The translations under genes were made by a program, and so were the position numbers. The notes beneath the pieces were generated by a model, which worked only from the letters and a program-made list of their open reading frames with translations, searched no databases and was not told the DNA's origin. Positions 1 to 11,124 of a DNA stretch of 64,000 nucleotides are shown piece by piece (the first letter of the stretch is position 1; each line of letters opens with the position of its first letter). The stretch comes from Vitrella brassicaformis (Eukaryota; Sar; Vitrellaceae), in assembly GCA_001179505.1 (NCBI GenBank), contig CDMY01000363.1, forward strand, positions 1-64,000, given 5' to 3'.

Positions 1-117
1 GTGCGATGTCATCAAGGTGGGTGTGGTGTGACACGTGTCACAAGACCATCCATCCATCCATCCATCGGACTACCAGCCAGCCAGCCTGCCTCCTGCGTGT
101 TGGCTCCATCAGGCGGC

Positions 118-2733
118 CAGCTACCTCCACATCCCCCGTCTGATCCAGATAGCCCAGATCAAAATCGCACTATATCTGCGCGCGGTATGCGGCAGCCAAG
201 CAGGAGAGCTCACACCACATTAGGTGGTGATCGTCACGGTGGTGCTCTGCGTGCAGGAGAGTAGCCCTTCGGAGATCGCCATCTTGGTCAACAAGGCGAA
301 GGTGTGTGTGCGTGCACGGGAAGGCACACATACACACTCATTCGCCTGTGGGAATGAATGTCTGCTCAGGCTGTTTCTGTGGGGGCGTCGCCAGAAGATG
401 GCGGCCAGGTGAAGAGATCGGCCGAGGGCGAGGCCAAGGGGGCGTCGGGCAGCGGCAGGCAGCCGGGTCTCAGGCAGCCCTTGCTCGCCTTCGCCTCCAT
501 ACCGGTACGTGCGTAAAGCAATCAGGCAGGCAGGCAGGCAGATACACGACACGCGCCCAAACTCGTCCTTCGATCTGCTCGGTGTGTGTCTTGGGTCCGT
601 CTTTCGTCACTCAGTATGACGTGCTGGCTTTGACGTTGGCGTTGCTGCCCCTAGACCTCCTCTCTGCTGCGGCAGGCGCCTCGCTCACGCCCGTCGACAC
701 TCGAGAGTGGGAGGTGCTGGCCGCCAACTACACCCACCTCATCATCGACCACGACGACGCCAGTGCGACCTTCTTCGAGAAGCTCTCCTTCGCGGCGGCT
801 TACGAGTGGGGCAGACGGCTGCCGCACCTCAGGAGCATCACAGTGCGCCATCCCCGCCTGCTGGCGGCATGGTGTCTTCGTGTCGTCATCGGCATCGTGG
901 AGGGCCACGCAGAGGCGCGGGCAGCACTGGTGGCGGGGCGGCGGGAGGAGGGGCGGATACCTGAGGGCTCACTCGAGAGCATCACCTTCGAGCCAGACGA
1001 GGACCATGAGGAGGACATAGAGCAGGCTGACAAGGACAGCGAGAGCTTCAGGGAGGACCATGAGTTGCCCCCCGACGAGCTAGAGTCTGAGTCTACGCAA
1101 AAGGCGAGAGCGGGTATCAACAAGGCCCTGTCGCTGCTGCCCCGTCCCTCCACCCCATCCCCGTATCTGCCAGCCGTCAGGAGCATCGTCGGCCTAGCCA
1201 AGGACCACAACGCAATGGCCGACCGAGAGTGGCAGACGCCTGCTCTCGAGATGGTGACTGAGACTGTGGTGACCGAGCATGATTGCGTCCATGGAGTGGC
1301 CTACGGTCTGGACATGACCACACTGGGCAAGATCATCCAGACATCCGAGCGGCTGCAGGAGCTAGTGGTGACGATGGAACCTGACCCCTTGGCGGATGCC
1401 CTGTCCATGGTCCCACTGGTGGCAGTGGGGGAGGGGGGGAGACTGGTGGGGCGGCTGGCCGGCCTGAGATCGATCGGCACACTGCTGATCGACGGTACGG
1501 AGAGTCAAGACGCAGGACTGACGCGGCTCAAGGTACCAGCCGAGCAGGCACATTCATTGACGTGAATGTGATTGATGCCGTTAATGTACAGAGCGTGCTG
1601 CTGGAACGCGGGTGTCGATCGTTCGAGTGCCTCAGTGTGGAGTTCTGTCCCGTGAAGGCAATCGCATGGCCATGGATGGGAGGGCCGCTCTTCGCCACCA
1701 TCAGCGCGCTGGAGTCCTTCCAGAAGGCGCTCGGAGGCCCTCCCGTCGCTTTCAGAACTCCCCCACCCCCCACGGCATTCGTACTCCAAGGACACAGCGA
1801 CACCTTCTTCCTGCGAGACCTCCTGGACGTGCCCGATAGCCCCTCCCCTCTCTTCGTAGAGACGCTGCAGCATCTCGCCAGGAGGACGCGGAAGGTGGAG
1901 ATCTGTTTCAGCCCCCAGCAGCTGCTCGACTACCACCACCGACACGGCGCCATCCGACCTGCAGTCCATCGTGTCGCCAACAGCCTGATCTTCTGCACCG
2001 ACAGGAAGACGTTTGTCGAGATCTACCAGTGGAGTGGTTGGGATGGTGCTGATGCGACGGCGGCCATACGGGGGCTCGTCGCGTATCTCCTCCAATTACT
2101 GTGGGCAAGATCAAGATAATTGGCAACCTGTCAGGTGCCGAAGCTGTGGTCGGGGAAAAGACAAGGGGGCTGCAGAGCTACAGGGTGATCCTGGCCATGC
2201 CTTTGAGCTGCTGAGGGCGATGGGGGGGATGCGGGGGTCGAGAGGGCTGACGTGACGATCAACAACACGGGATCGCACCAGGATGCCCTTTTCTGGCGCA
2301 ACTGGGCCGAGAAGAGGGCAGACGAGCTAGCTCATGTCGAAAAGCTCAACGTCATCATTGCGCAAATCCTGCACATTCAAATCGTTAGCAGTGATTGGTT
2401 GTTGTGTGGATTGTATCTGTCTGTGCATGCAGATTTCCGATCGCATTCCGATGGCATGGCGGGTAAGGTGGCCTTCTTCAGGGCTGTCCTCGATGCGGTT
2501 CTCGTGCGAGCTCGCTTCCGCCAACTGAGGATGGGGATCGGTGGCCACCAGACTTTCGAGACGTCCTTCGAGAGATCATCCGTGGCGTGATGGCGGACAG
2601 CTGCCAGAGGCACGGCATCCATTTTCCGCGATACCATATCGGCGAAACCACAGGACCCCCCCGCATGTATTGTTCACACCGAGCGCCGCACTACACCCTC
2701 ACTGTGTTTAGGCAGGATGCATTGCGGCTCTGA
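118..2733 (+). pseudogene. Leucine-rich hypothetical protein, 5' partial, frame broken several times
   Basis: I do not recognise the family. Coding sense begins by about position 118 and probably upstream of the window. Likely exons are about 118-184, 224-301, 370-504 and 615 onwards, joined by short GT-AG introns (185-223, 302-369, 505-614) that all keep frame. The long exon reads as a leucine-rich protein with an acidic stretch near 990-1060 and a pattern (LRSITV, LRSIGTLLID, RSFECLSVEF) like irregular leucine-rich repeats. Sensible protein then continues only by changing frame near 1545, 2095, 2205, 2228 and 2525, each time by minus one. The last frame ends RQDALRL and a TGA at 2731-2733. 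A 59-nt intron at 1533-1591 could explain the first change. I call it a probable pseudogene or a sequence damaged by base-calling errors. Confidence 0.5.
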
Positions 2734-2846
2734 CTGACTGACTGAATGCATGGACGGATGGCTGGTTGCATGTGCCGACGAAAGAGAGGAAAGAGAGAGA
2801 GATATTTCACGTGCGAGTAGCCCAGACGGTCAGTCATAAGAAGCCA

Positions 2847-3124
2847 GTCAGGCACGCAGCGGTCTGCCTTCTTATGACATACACACATGCACGCACCCAT
2901 CCATGCACATATCTGTGGACTCGGTGCATTTGCATGTGGGCCTGCGTGAGAAGCTTCATCAATCAACTGAGATGGACGCAGTCTTGTCAGGCACGCAGCG
3001 GTCTGCCTTCTTATGACATACACACATGCACGCACCCATCCATGTACATATCTCTGGACTCGGTGCATTTGCATGTGGGCCTGCGTGAGAAGCTTCATCA
3101 ATCAACTGAGATGGACGCAGTCTT
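2847..3124. repeat. 139-bp tandem duplication, two copies
   Basis: Copy one is 2847-2985 and copy two is 2986-3124, directly abutting. They start with GTCAGGCACGCAGCGG and end with GATGGACGCAGTCTT. By eye only two bases differ (GCACATATCTG against TACATATCTC). The near identity shows a recent duplication. It lies outside any gene I can support. Confidence 0.95.
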
Positions 3125-3267
3125 CCGCCGACCGACGCAAGCAAGTTTGTCAATGTCCGTCTGTCTGTCATGTTTGGCTAGTAACATACTGACACCCACC
3201 CACACCCACCATTGCATTCAATCCATCTATGACACTGCAGTGGATGGTCATTCATTGACGACATATG

Positions 3268-3412
3268 GTTTGTCCGTGTCTGTATGTCCATTCATCCGAT
3301 CGGACAGACAAACCAACAACCTCTGTGGACACCCCTGGCTGAATGCAATGCATGGTTGGTACTGAACGAGACATCAGGATATAAAATGTAGACAACGATT
3401 GCTCGCCGCCTC
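3268..3412. repeat. Dispersed repeat, partner at about 8862-8994
   Basis: The segment shares GTCCGTGTCTGTATGTCC plus the following CGGACAGACAAACCAACAAC, and at its other end GATATAAAATGTAGACAACG followed by ATTGCTCGCCGCC, with 8862-8994. The 8.9 kb copy contains the C-terminal codons and 3' flank of the minus-strand gene at 8942-11124. The copy here therefore looks like a remnant of the 3' end of a related gene: on the minus strand it still encodes RRAIVVYILYP. Confidence 0.85.
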
Positions 3413-3958
3413 CCTCCTCTGCTGCAGCCGATGTATCGTCAAACCCGCACCGTCTGAACCGATCTCCTCATGCAGGACAGTCCAAATGTGCGATGGACGC
3501 ACTGCATTACACTCCACAAATGACGACAGACAAACAGCCAGGCCAACAACGGCGGACAAAAAATACAGACAGCCATCCAGCCACAAGACGGTACACAGCC
3601 GGACAGTCGTCCTGTGGCCTTCTCTCATAGGCGGATGCAGACGCCATCTCTGTCTGCAGTGGTGTCTGTCTGTCTGTTTCTCTAGGATCGTGTGTTCCCG
3701 CCACACACTCGGCGGCCGGGAAGTCCTCGACCGACTCGCTCTCTCGCTCCAACAAAACACCGCTAGTCAGTCACTCTGACGTGACGACACCGCCCACCGA
3801 CCGAACTTGTGCAACGCACCTGCACACACATCGACCACACACACACACACACAAGAAGTAAATGAATGCACCCCTCCCATGGCCTCCCACCCTCCCTCCC
3901 TCCCTCTCTCTGTCTGTGTGCTTACTATCAATGTGTTCGGTCGGCGTTCGGTGTCCAC

Positions 3959-6030
3959 TCACGTCGTCATGGCGGTGCCGTAGAGGTCCCTCATGTGGCT
4001 GAGGGTGGCCTCGGGCAGCCGCACCACATACCCCTCCTCATCGAGCACCGTCCCGTCCACCACCCCCCACTCAGACACGCCCTCCGGGAACATGAGCACA
4101 TCTTGGAAACCGTACGCCTCCTCCTCGATGAGGGCGAAGCCGCCATTGGGATGGACGCAGGCCACCAAACTCCCCTCGACGATGTCGCACAAAACCCTCA
4201 GCCGCTTCCTCGGCGGCTCCCCACTCCCACCCCCCTCCCCATTATCCGACTCGTCATCGCTCTCCTCCACACACTCGAGGAGAGGCCGCCTTGGGCGAGG
4301 CGCCTCGGGTGTGTGCGGCTCCGGAGTGCCGGGGCGCTCGGGAGTCCGGGCGATGGGTGCGGCGGGGCTGCTGGGCGCCTCCTGTGGGCTGGCGGCAGTG
4401 GTGGGCGTGCTGGAGCTGTTCGTGGTGGGGATGCCGCAGTTGGACGATACATTCATGGCAGCTCTAGCGCCTGTGCGGCGTGCATAGGTGTGGTTGGGCT
4501 GCTGGCCGTTGCGCATGGCAGTGCGGCGGCCATCCATGGACACAAACAGCACAACATCCACCTCATCAGTGTGGTATGATACCCATGTCTCGTCCTGTCT
4601 TCCTCCCCTCTTACCATCATGATGATGATGAGCTTCCCGCTGGCCTGCAACACACATACATGGTGAACATTGTGAGGCACTGTATGTATTCTGCCTCACC
4701 GGTCTCTTGGGTCTGGCGCCGAACACGCGAGCTTCGCGTCGGCCATGGCTCTGTGGCATGACGTTCTCCGCCTTGTCTCTCAGACTGTTGTCGAGACCGG
4801 CCCCGTCGACACTGGCAGCATCCCAACTCCACTTGAGGGGATGGATGGACACACAGACACACACACAGAGTATCCGCGCATCCGCCCAGCCAGCCAGGCC
4901 GCCAAGTACACACTTTGCGTCCGTGCCTACCTTGTCTTTGCGGTTCGGGTCAACGGTGCAGCCACGCCAGCGAGCGGGTGATGCGGCGGGACAGCCAGGT
5001 GCAGCTGGGGCCCTGGCTGGTGCAGCTGGTGTGGCACTGCGGCGGGGAAGAATGGCGGGCCGTGCTGCCCAGCCAAGAATGGCGGGAATGGACCGACGCC
5101 CTGCATCAGTCGGGGGTCGTTGTTGACGTTCAGGTGGGCAGCAGGATGACGGTGGACCGGCACACTGACACACACACCGAGGGACGAGTAAGAGGAGGAT
5201 CCTGTATGTACTTGGATATGCACACATGGCATTCTTACATGGCATGGTGCCTGGGGTCGAGGTCACGGGCCTGACGAATCGAGATGGGAGAAGAAAGATC
5301 GATGAATGGCTTCTTCTCCCCCGCCGTCAACCACACAACGTACCTGCTGGTTGTTGGGTCCATCGTGGCCATCGCCATCCTCACGTCCAAACAGCCCAAG
5401 GACTTGCCCAAAGAGCCCGGCGAACAGTGCTTCCATCGGTCCAACAAGCCGGTAGTATGAACAAGCTAGACTTATCTCCCTCTTGCTCGCCGCATTGCAA
5501 CGGCCTCTCAACGGGAGCTACACGCCCAATACAACGCCCTGCACATCATCCACACCTTACACCATCACCACAGCCAACAGATGTGACGCACACGGCCACA
5601 CACATCTACTGACCTGACGGATGGGCGGTCTGTGTACCAGCTCGCGGTCCAATTCTGCGCGCTTGTCCTTGCACCGCAGCATCTCGTACTCATGGCATCT
5701 TCCACGCATCTCATCCTGACACAGACAGAGCCACACGGCACACAACATGAAACACAGCACCTTGTCCATCCCTCCCTCCCCCCCTCCCTTCCTCCCTGCC
5801 TCCTTAGTCACCAGCCCTTGATGGTATGCCTGCCACCCGGCCGTTGGTATGTCCGCCTGCACCCTTACACCAGCTGAAAACCAAGAAAGAACCAAAAAAA
5901 GGAGAGTTTCGAGCGTTCGTCACAATCTGAAGAGCCTTCAGCAGCGGCGGCGCGAGGGAGGCGAATGACGGCGTCGTCTACTGAAAGAACCACGCAAGTA
6001 TCGTCTACCTTCCTGTCGGCCATGAGCGCG
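3959..6030 (-). CDS. Hypothetical protein related to the 8.9-11.1 kb gene, model uncertain
   Basis: Minus-strand exons that I can support are 4700 to about 4843, 4615-4644 and 3963-4561, joined in phase 0 by introns 4645-4699 and 4562-4614. The last one encodes a Pro/Ser/Thr-rich stretch, an acidic patch, then RKRLRVLCDIVEGSLVAC and a hydrophilic end. Reading through gives a TGA at 3959-3961, but GTGAGT at that point could be a further donor. Upstream (4930-5130) a Pro/His/Gln-rich exon is possible. The words KWSWDAA and KLIIIMM match QWSWDAA and KLIIIIV of the neighbouring 8.9-11.1 kb gene, but in the opposite order along the gene. The start is not established (about 6030). It may be a decayed or rearranged paralogue. 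Confidence 0.4.
5538..5620. repeat. 83-bp direct repeat, copy 1
   Basis: This segment, beginning CCTGCACATCATCCACACC and ending ATCTACTGACCTGACGG, recurs at 6335-6417 with about five mismatches. The copies lie 797 bp apart in the same orientation, within and just upstream of the minus-strand locus. Confidence 0.95.
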
Positions 6031-6334
6031 TCTTCTCCCTGATGAGCTGCAAGACACAACGATGACTTACTTGATCAATCCACTGAATTAGTCTGTTTCT
6101 CCTTTGTCCTTCGCCAGACTAAGGGGTCCTATGTCTGGAAGGCAGCAAACAAGGGCATTGACGTGTGCGGTGAACACCAGACTCAGTGAGGCACTCACAC
6201 ACCTTCTGAGAAATCTGTCGAGAACAAGAGACGGGAGCCAACAGAAGAAATCATCATTTAATCTGCACACGCACACATGACCAGGGGAGGCACACGAGCA
6301 CACACACGGCGACACAGTGTATCATGCGTTCATT

Positions 6335-6417
6335 CCTGCACATCATCCACACCTCACACCATCACCACAGTCAACAGACATGACGCACACTGCCACACAC
6401 ATCTACTGACCTGACGG
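6335..6417. repeat. 83-bp direct repeat, copy 2
   Basis: This is the same-orientation partner of 5538-5620. The differences are scattered single bases (for example CCTTAC against CCTCAC, CAGCC against CAGTC). Confidence 0.95.
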
Positions 6418-6810
6418 AGGCCTTTTTGATGAGAGAACAACGGGGCGCACTCCGCTGACGCCAGGCGGCCGCCAGCCACTCCACACAAGGCAGGGCACCG
6501 CCAGGTGAGGTCTCACCCGGGGCACGGCGGTGGAGGAGAAAGGTGGCCCATAACATCCGGACGAGTTGGGAGGGGTGGAACGAGGCGAGGCGGACAACAT
6601 CAGCCGAAAATCAGCCCAAAAGAACAAGAAACGGAGGATCTGTGGCTGAAACAAGGCTGCACAGCCGAACGCGGCAGGAAATTGCGAAGAAACTTTCAAA
6701 ATCCGTAAAATCAGGGTTTGTGGGTTTCTCGCCGTCTCATCGCGAAAATCTCGCCGCACGCGATTAGTGGTTTTTGCGGACAGAATTGGCAGCAGGCCAG
6801 TAGAGATAGG

Positions 6811-6860
6811 CAGCAACAGCAGCAGCAGCAGCAGCAGCAGCACAGCAGCAGCAGCACAGC
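6811..6860 (+). repeat. CAG trinucleotide tract
   Basis: An almost pure CAG run, interrupted by CAA and CACAG. It ends eight bases before the ATG at 6869 and is open in the same frame, where it would read as serine and alanine. It is therefore either 5' leader or, if an upstream exon exists, part of the protein. Confidence 0.9.
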
Positions 6861-6868
6861 TTGAGGAG

Positions 6869-8404
6869 ATGCCTCCTGGGTCTCGTAGTTGTTACATTTT
6901 GGACGCGTATGTAGTGCTGGAGGTGCCGCCCTTTGCGACCAAGCAGGAGATCAAGAAGGCCCACCGCAGACTCCTGCAGGTGAGCGGAGAGGGGCTGCGG
7001 GCATGGTGCAGAGAGAGGGGGGAGGGAGGGAGGGAGGGAGGGAGAAAGGCACACACAGTGGCGGAATGCATCCGCTGCCGCTGTGTACGTGACGATGCAT
7101 GCGCACGTATGTCTGTGGAGAGAGGCGCCATATATGTGCGTGTCTGTGAGAATGCACTGATTCAATCACTGCTATGCTGACCGGCGGCATGTGCTGTGTG
7201 GGCTGTGTGCAGATGCACCCCGACAAGCACCTCCAGGACGACCACAGCGCCATGGCCGAGATAAACGAAGCGCGCGACACGCTCATGGACGACGACAAGA
7301 GGGCCACCTACGACCGCGAACATGTGACCCACACTGTTGTCATGTCACATTCTATGCGCAACGGTCTGTCGACGTGACTGAACACTTGTGTGTGTGTGGT
7401 GTTCTGTTGTGTTGTGTTGTGTTGTGTTGTGTGTGCAGGACGTGTCGGAGAGGACGTGGACTCAGGCCATGGCCCAGTGGAGAAAAGAAGTGGACCACAT
7501 CCGCGTCAGTGAGTGAGGGAGCCGAGGGAGGCCCCACGACAGACAGCTGACATCCCAACTCGCACACACATCCATCTATGTCCTGACGCTCTGTGTCTGT
7601 CTGTGTGTGTTGTCCATTTCGCTGACTGACAGGCCAAGCGTGCCAAGCTGCTCGGTCAGAGCCCGCCTGCCGATTGCCCCACCCCCTGCAGTGAGCCGCC
7701 GAAACCGGTACGTTAGAGAGATACATCCGAGTCAGTGTGTGTACGAAATCCACTCATCTGTGTGTGTTGCTGTACGGTTTGCCCTCTCTCTTCTCTTTTG
7801 TATCTTAACCCACCCTCAGGTTTTCGAGCTCCTCCCGTACATGAACTCCATCCCATTTCTGCCCACGCGTGGCTACTTCAATTTGGCCCAAATCCCCACG
7901 CCACTCCATTTCTGCCATCCCCCTTCTGCCCAACCGACCCCGCCCCACAACGCCATCCACCCCCCGCACCACCACACGGCTGCCACTGAGGCGACCCCCG
8001 CGCCGCACACACAGCATCCCCCGTCACACCCATACGTGGAGACGCTCATCGACCCCCACACGAACACCTACCGCCTTCTGGTGCCGGTGTCGGCTTGGGG
8101 GGAGGGCGAGGACGGCCACTACATCAGTGAGCTGACGGGGTGGGAAAGCGCTCACTGGCGGCGGGAGGGGGATGTGTGGGTGGTGACGGGAGAGGTGCCG
8201 GCCGACTACTGCTGGCTGCTCGAGGGGTGCGCGGAGGCTCGTCGCGGAGTGCGCATGGCCTTTGCCAACGTGTGTGAGGCCCGCGAGAGGGCTGAGAGGG
8301 CGGCGGCGAGGGCAGCGCAGGCGGCGTTATCGTGTGTGACGGGCATGTGGGCCTCTTGGGGGCAGGGGGGGAGGGATGAGTATGTGGGATTTTGTGTCAG
8401 TTGA
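6869..8404 (+). CDS. J-domain (DnaJ/Hsp40-like) protein
   Basis: This is a co-chaperone type protein whose J domain would stimulate an Hsp70 ATPase. Exons are 6869-6979, 7213-7323, 7439-7504, 7633-7707 and 7820-8404, all phase 0, giving about 315 residues. The J domain spans residues 1 to about 75: YVVLEVPPFATKQEIKKAHR (helices I-II) is followed by the HPD motif in MHPDKH at the start of exon 2, then AEINEARDTLMDDDKRATYD (helices III-IV). A charged linker and a Pro/His-rich middle region follow. The C-terminal domain (SELTGWESAHWRREGDVWVV and on) is unknown to me. There is no Gly/Phe region or zinc finger, so it is not a classical type I or II DnaJ. The start is the only ATG near the J domain. 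The exon 3 donor is GTCAGT at 7505; the GTGAGT at 7509 would break frame. Confidence 0.85.
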
Positions 8405-8941
8405 GGGGCCAGACAGTGTGAAGCGGTTGCCTGACGCATGGATTGCGGGGTATTTGCCCACCTCTTGCTGATATCTCTCTGGCTGGCTGCCTGGCTGACT
8501 GACTGACTGCCTTGACCTGGACAACTTGCCTACCTCTTGTTGATATCTCTCTCGCTGGCTGGCTGGCTGGCTTGGCACGTAGAAAACGATGGACACGGGG
8601 ACACGCAGACGAGGGGAATTCAGCCAGTTATCGCACCATCAATGAGTGCGTGACGTGTGTGTGTGGCGGATGGATGGACGGATGGAAAGGGGCGGCGGCG
8701 TCATTCCTGGGCGTGCCTTGCCCCTACCTGCCGTCCGCTTATCATAGCCGATTGGTGTAACGATTGGAGTGTGGGTGGTGTGGAGGGCTGGATTGCCAAC
8801 ACACACGAGGAGTGGACGGCTGGATGGATGGCGCATGAAGAGAAACACTGTTGTGCGTAGGTCCGTGTCTGTATGTCCATTCATTCAATCGGACAGACAA
8901 ACCAACAACGCATGTTTGTCTGAATGGACCATGTACATCAC
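8405..8941. other. Convergent intergenic region
   Basis: It contains a short imperfect duplication (TTGATATCTCTCTCGCTGGC near 8540 and GCTGATATCTCTCTGGCTGG near 8468) and the 3'-flank repeat shared with 3268-3412. I see no gene. Confidence 0.6.
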
Positions 8942-11124
8942 TCAAAGGGACATCGGATATAAAATGTAGACAACGATTGCTCGCCGCCCCCCCGTGCTTT
9001 CCTCCCTGGCCGCGGCCCTCTCCTGCGGGACCCGCACCTCGCCATATTTGGCGACCTCGGCCTCCAGTTCCGCTGTGGTGGGGCGCTTCTGCAGGTCCTC
9101 TTGGCGCATCGGGCGGGCGGCGTCGATGAGGCCTCGGTTATACGCGTCGATGTCGACATCGTCAGGCACACCCAGCCCGAGTCGGCGCGAGTTGGCCTTG
9201 AGGCGGTGCCAGAAGGCGTCGCCGAAGACCGCCTTGATCATGTCCTCGTTGATGATTTTGTTGGCGCCATCGATGAGGGGCGAGTATCTCTTCGATGATG
9301 GGGAGGAGCGGCTTGATCTTGTTGGTGCCACTTGAGACGGGGGCGGAGATGAGGGCCAGGATCTCATCGATGATGAGCTCGAGGTACATGACCGCATGGG
9401 CTGGCCCTTGTCGCGCCGCTCCCTCTCGATGGCCTCTGCGACCTGCAACCATGACATCCATCACTGTGTCTCTTCCTTCCTCGTTGAGAAGTGACTGAGT
9501 CGCTCACTTTCTTGGAAACGTTGTCGTGTTTGACGACGAACTTGATGGCAGCGTCCCAACTCCACTGGAGGGATGGCGCGCTGCCCAGTCCCTGCAGGAC
9601 GGCGGCGATTAGGAAGCCCCTTGAAAGCCACAACACACACAGTTCATGTACCAGTGCAACACCAGTCTGATCTTAACACCAGTGTGAGATCTTGCTGTTG
9701 CAATACTCGCTTGGCGTGGGCGTCGGGGTACGTGTCGCGGATGCACTCGTACACTTTGCGGGGGTCCGTGATGTCGCAAATCCCGCTGGCCGCCGGTTGG
9801 GATGCTAACTGAACAACAGAGACACCACACACAACGCACACAGTATATCCTCATTGCTTTGTGCCTGTCTGTCTGTCTGTCTGTGTCTCTGACTCACATG
9901 TATGTGTGCAGCGCCTTCGAAGCCGGGTAGCCGAGCTCGGCCATCCATATGATGATGATTATGCCATTACAGCACCAAATGATCTGGACACACACAGCAC
10001 AGCATCCACTTATGGGTGTGGTGTGATTGAGCCGGCCTTCCGTCCTGTCTGGCTTCCCCTCTTACGATGATGATGATGAGCTTCCAGGTCTTCTTCTTGC
10101 CCTTGATGATGATGTTCTGCGCCTCGGCGAGTGCGCGGGCCAGCATCTCGTGCTCGGCCAGATGGCCGGCGAACGAGAGAGAGCTTGACCCACCGGCCGT
10201 GTCCGATAGCCCCCTCCTCTGATGTTGCCACGTCCGATGAGCCAACAGATGCAGTTGCAGGCGTTCCCGCATCTGGTGGTGGCGAAGTACATGTACTCGA
10301 CGATGGTGTCATCCACTGAAAGAAGGCCATGATGGCGTTGAGATGAAACGAAAGCAGGAGAACCTTGACGAACTGAGAGACGCACCAAGTACACACAGAC
10401 GCACCAATGGAGACACAACATGGTGCTCACATTGTGTCTTGTTCACCTTGATGAGCCTCTTGAAGCTAGGTACTTGACGGCCGCACAGACGTACCACGGC
10501 TCACCATAAGAGAAGAGCCGCTCTTGGTCTGGCTTGGCGCCTCGATCACAGACCACCTCCTGCATGCACATTCATGGCACACACACACTACAAAAGGCTC
10601 TCTTACTGACCAACTAACCACCTGACTGACTGCCTGACATTCACCAGCGTGTGCTTGCCGCCCTGGATGATGGTGCCGAAGAAGTCCACGAAAAACTGCC
10701 GCTTGGAGATGGCGAACTTGAACGCCCACGAGTCGATCTACATATTAGAGACCCATCACATCACCGACATGTGTACACTAATCGCCCATTGCATCCCTTG
10801 GTCATCTAGAGAGATGGGTACCTCGGCGAAGGCGCGGTTCCATATCAAAGCCCCGATGGTGAGGGCATAGAGGAAGGGCGTGGTGCCCTTGGTCTTGGCG
10901 CCGGCCTTGTGGGAGAGGTCGTGGTCAGTGCGGCTCCTTTTCTGCTTGGCGGCGAGGCCCTTGATGGCCTGGTTCTCCTGCTCCTTCTTGAGCTGGTGGA
11001 CTTCTTCGTCAAGGCCGGCGACCTGCTCATTCTCGGCCCTTAGCTGGTCCTTCTCCCTCTCATGTATGGCCTCCCTCTCCCTAAACTCGTCAATCTCCCT
11101 CTGCAGAGCCGCCGCAGCTGCCAT
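8942..11124 (-). CDS. Hypothetical coiled-coil membrane protein
   Basis: I do not recognise the family. Exon 1 (11124-10822, 101 codons) begins MAAAAALQREIDEFREREA, is a coiled coil, and ends in a hydrophobic PFLYALTIGALIW. Exon 2 (10737-10645) encodes SWAFKFAISKRQFFVDFFGT. Later exons include FVKVLLLSFHLNAIMAFF, KGKKKTWKLIIIIV with the following IIWCCNGIIIIIW, TDPRKVYECIRDTYPDAHAK and QWSWDAAIKFVVKHDNVSKK. Several hydrophobic stretches suggest a multi-pass membrane protein. The last exon ends VVYILYPMSL with a stop at 8942-8944. Frame breaks occur near 10210 (a five-base C run) and as a compensating pair near 9280 and 9400. The locus at 3959-6030 is a rearranged relative. Confidence 0.6.

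Larger units (their letters stand above)
2734..3958. other. Intergenic region with repeats, no supported gene
   Basis: No convincing exon is seen. The stretch holds a 139-bp tandem duplication (2847-3124), a segment around 3270-3410 shared with 8860-8990, and simple CTGT/CACA tracts. Short reading frames on both strands have no coding character. Confidence 0.6.
6031..6868. other. Divergent intergenic region
   Basis: This lies between the minus locus ending near 6030 and the plus J-domain gene. It holds the second 83-bp repeat copy and, at 6811-6860, a CAG-rich tract just before the J-domain start codon. I see no further gene. Confidence 0.5.

Noticed and set aside
306-614. Coding start at 306 of the first long open frame
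   Set aside because: 302-369 and 505-614 are introns. The exons 224-301, 370-504 and 615 onwards join in phase 0 and give much more protein-like sequence.
2847-3124. CRISPR-like or satellite array
   Set aside because: There are only two directly abutting 139-bp units, no spacers and no cas-type genes. The organism is clearly a eukaryote.
3959-5266. Single 435-codon minus-strand open frame taken as one exon
   Set aside because: It runs through at least two introns with good GT-AG signals (4562-4614, 4645-4699). The intron text is low-complexity.
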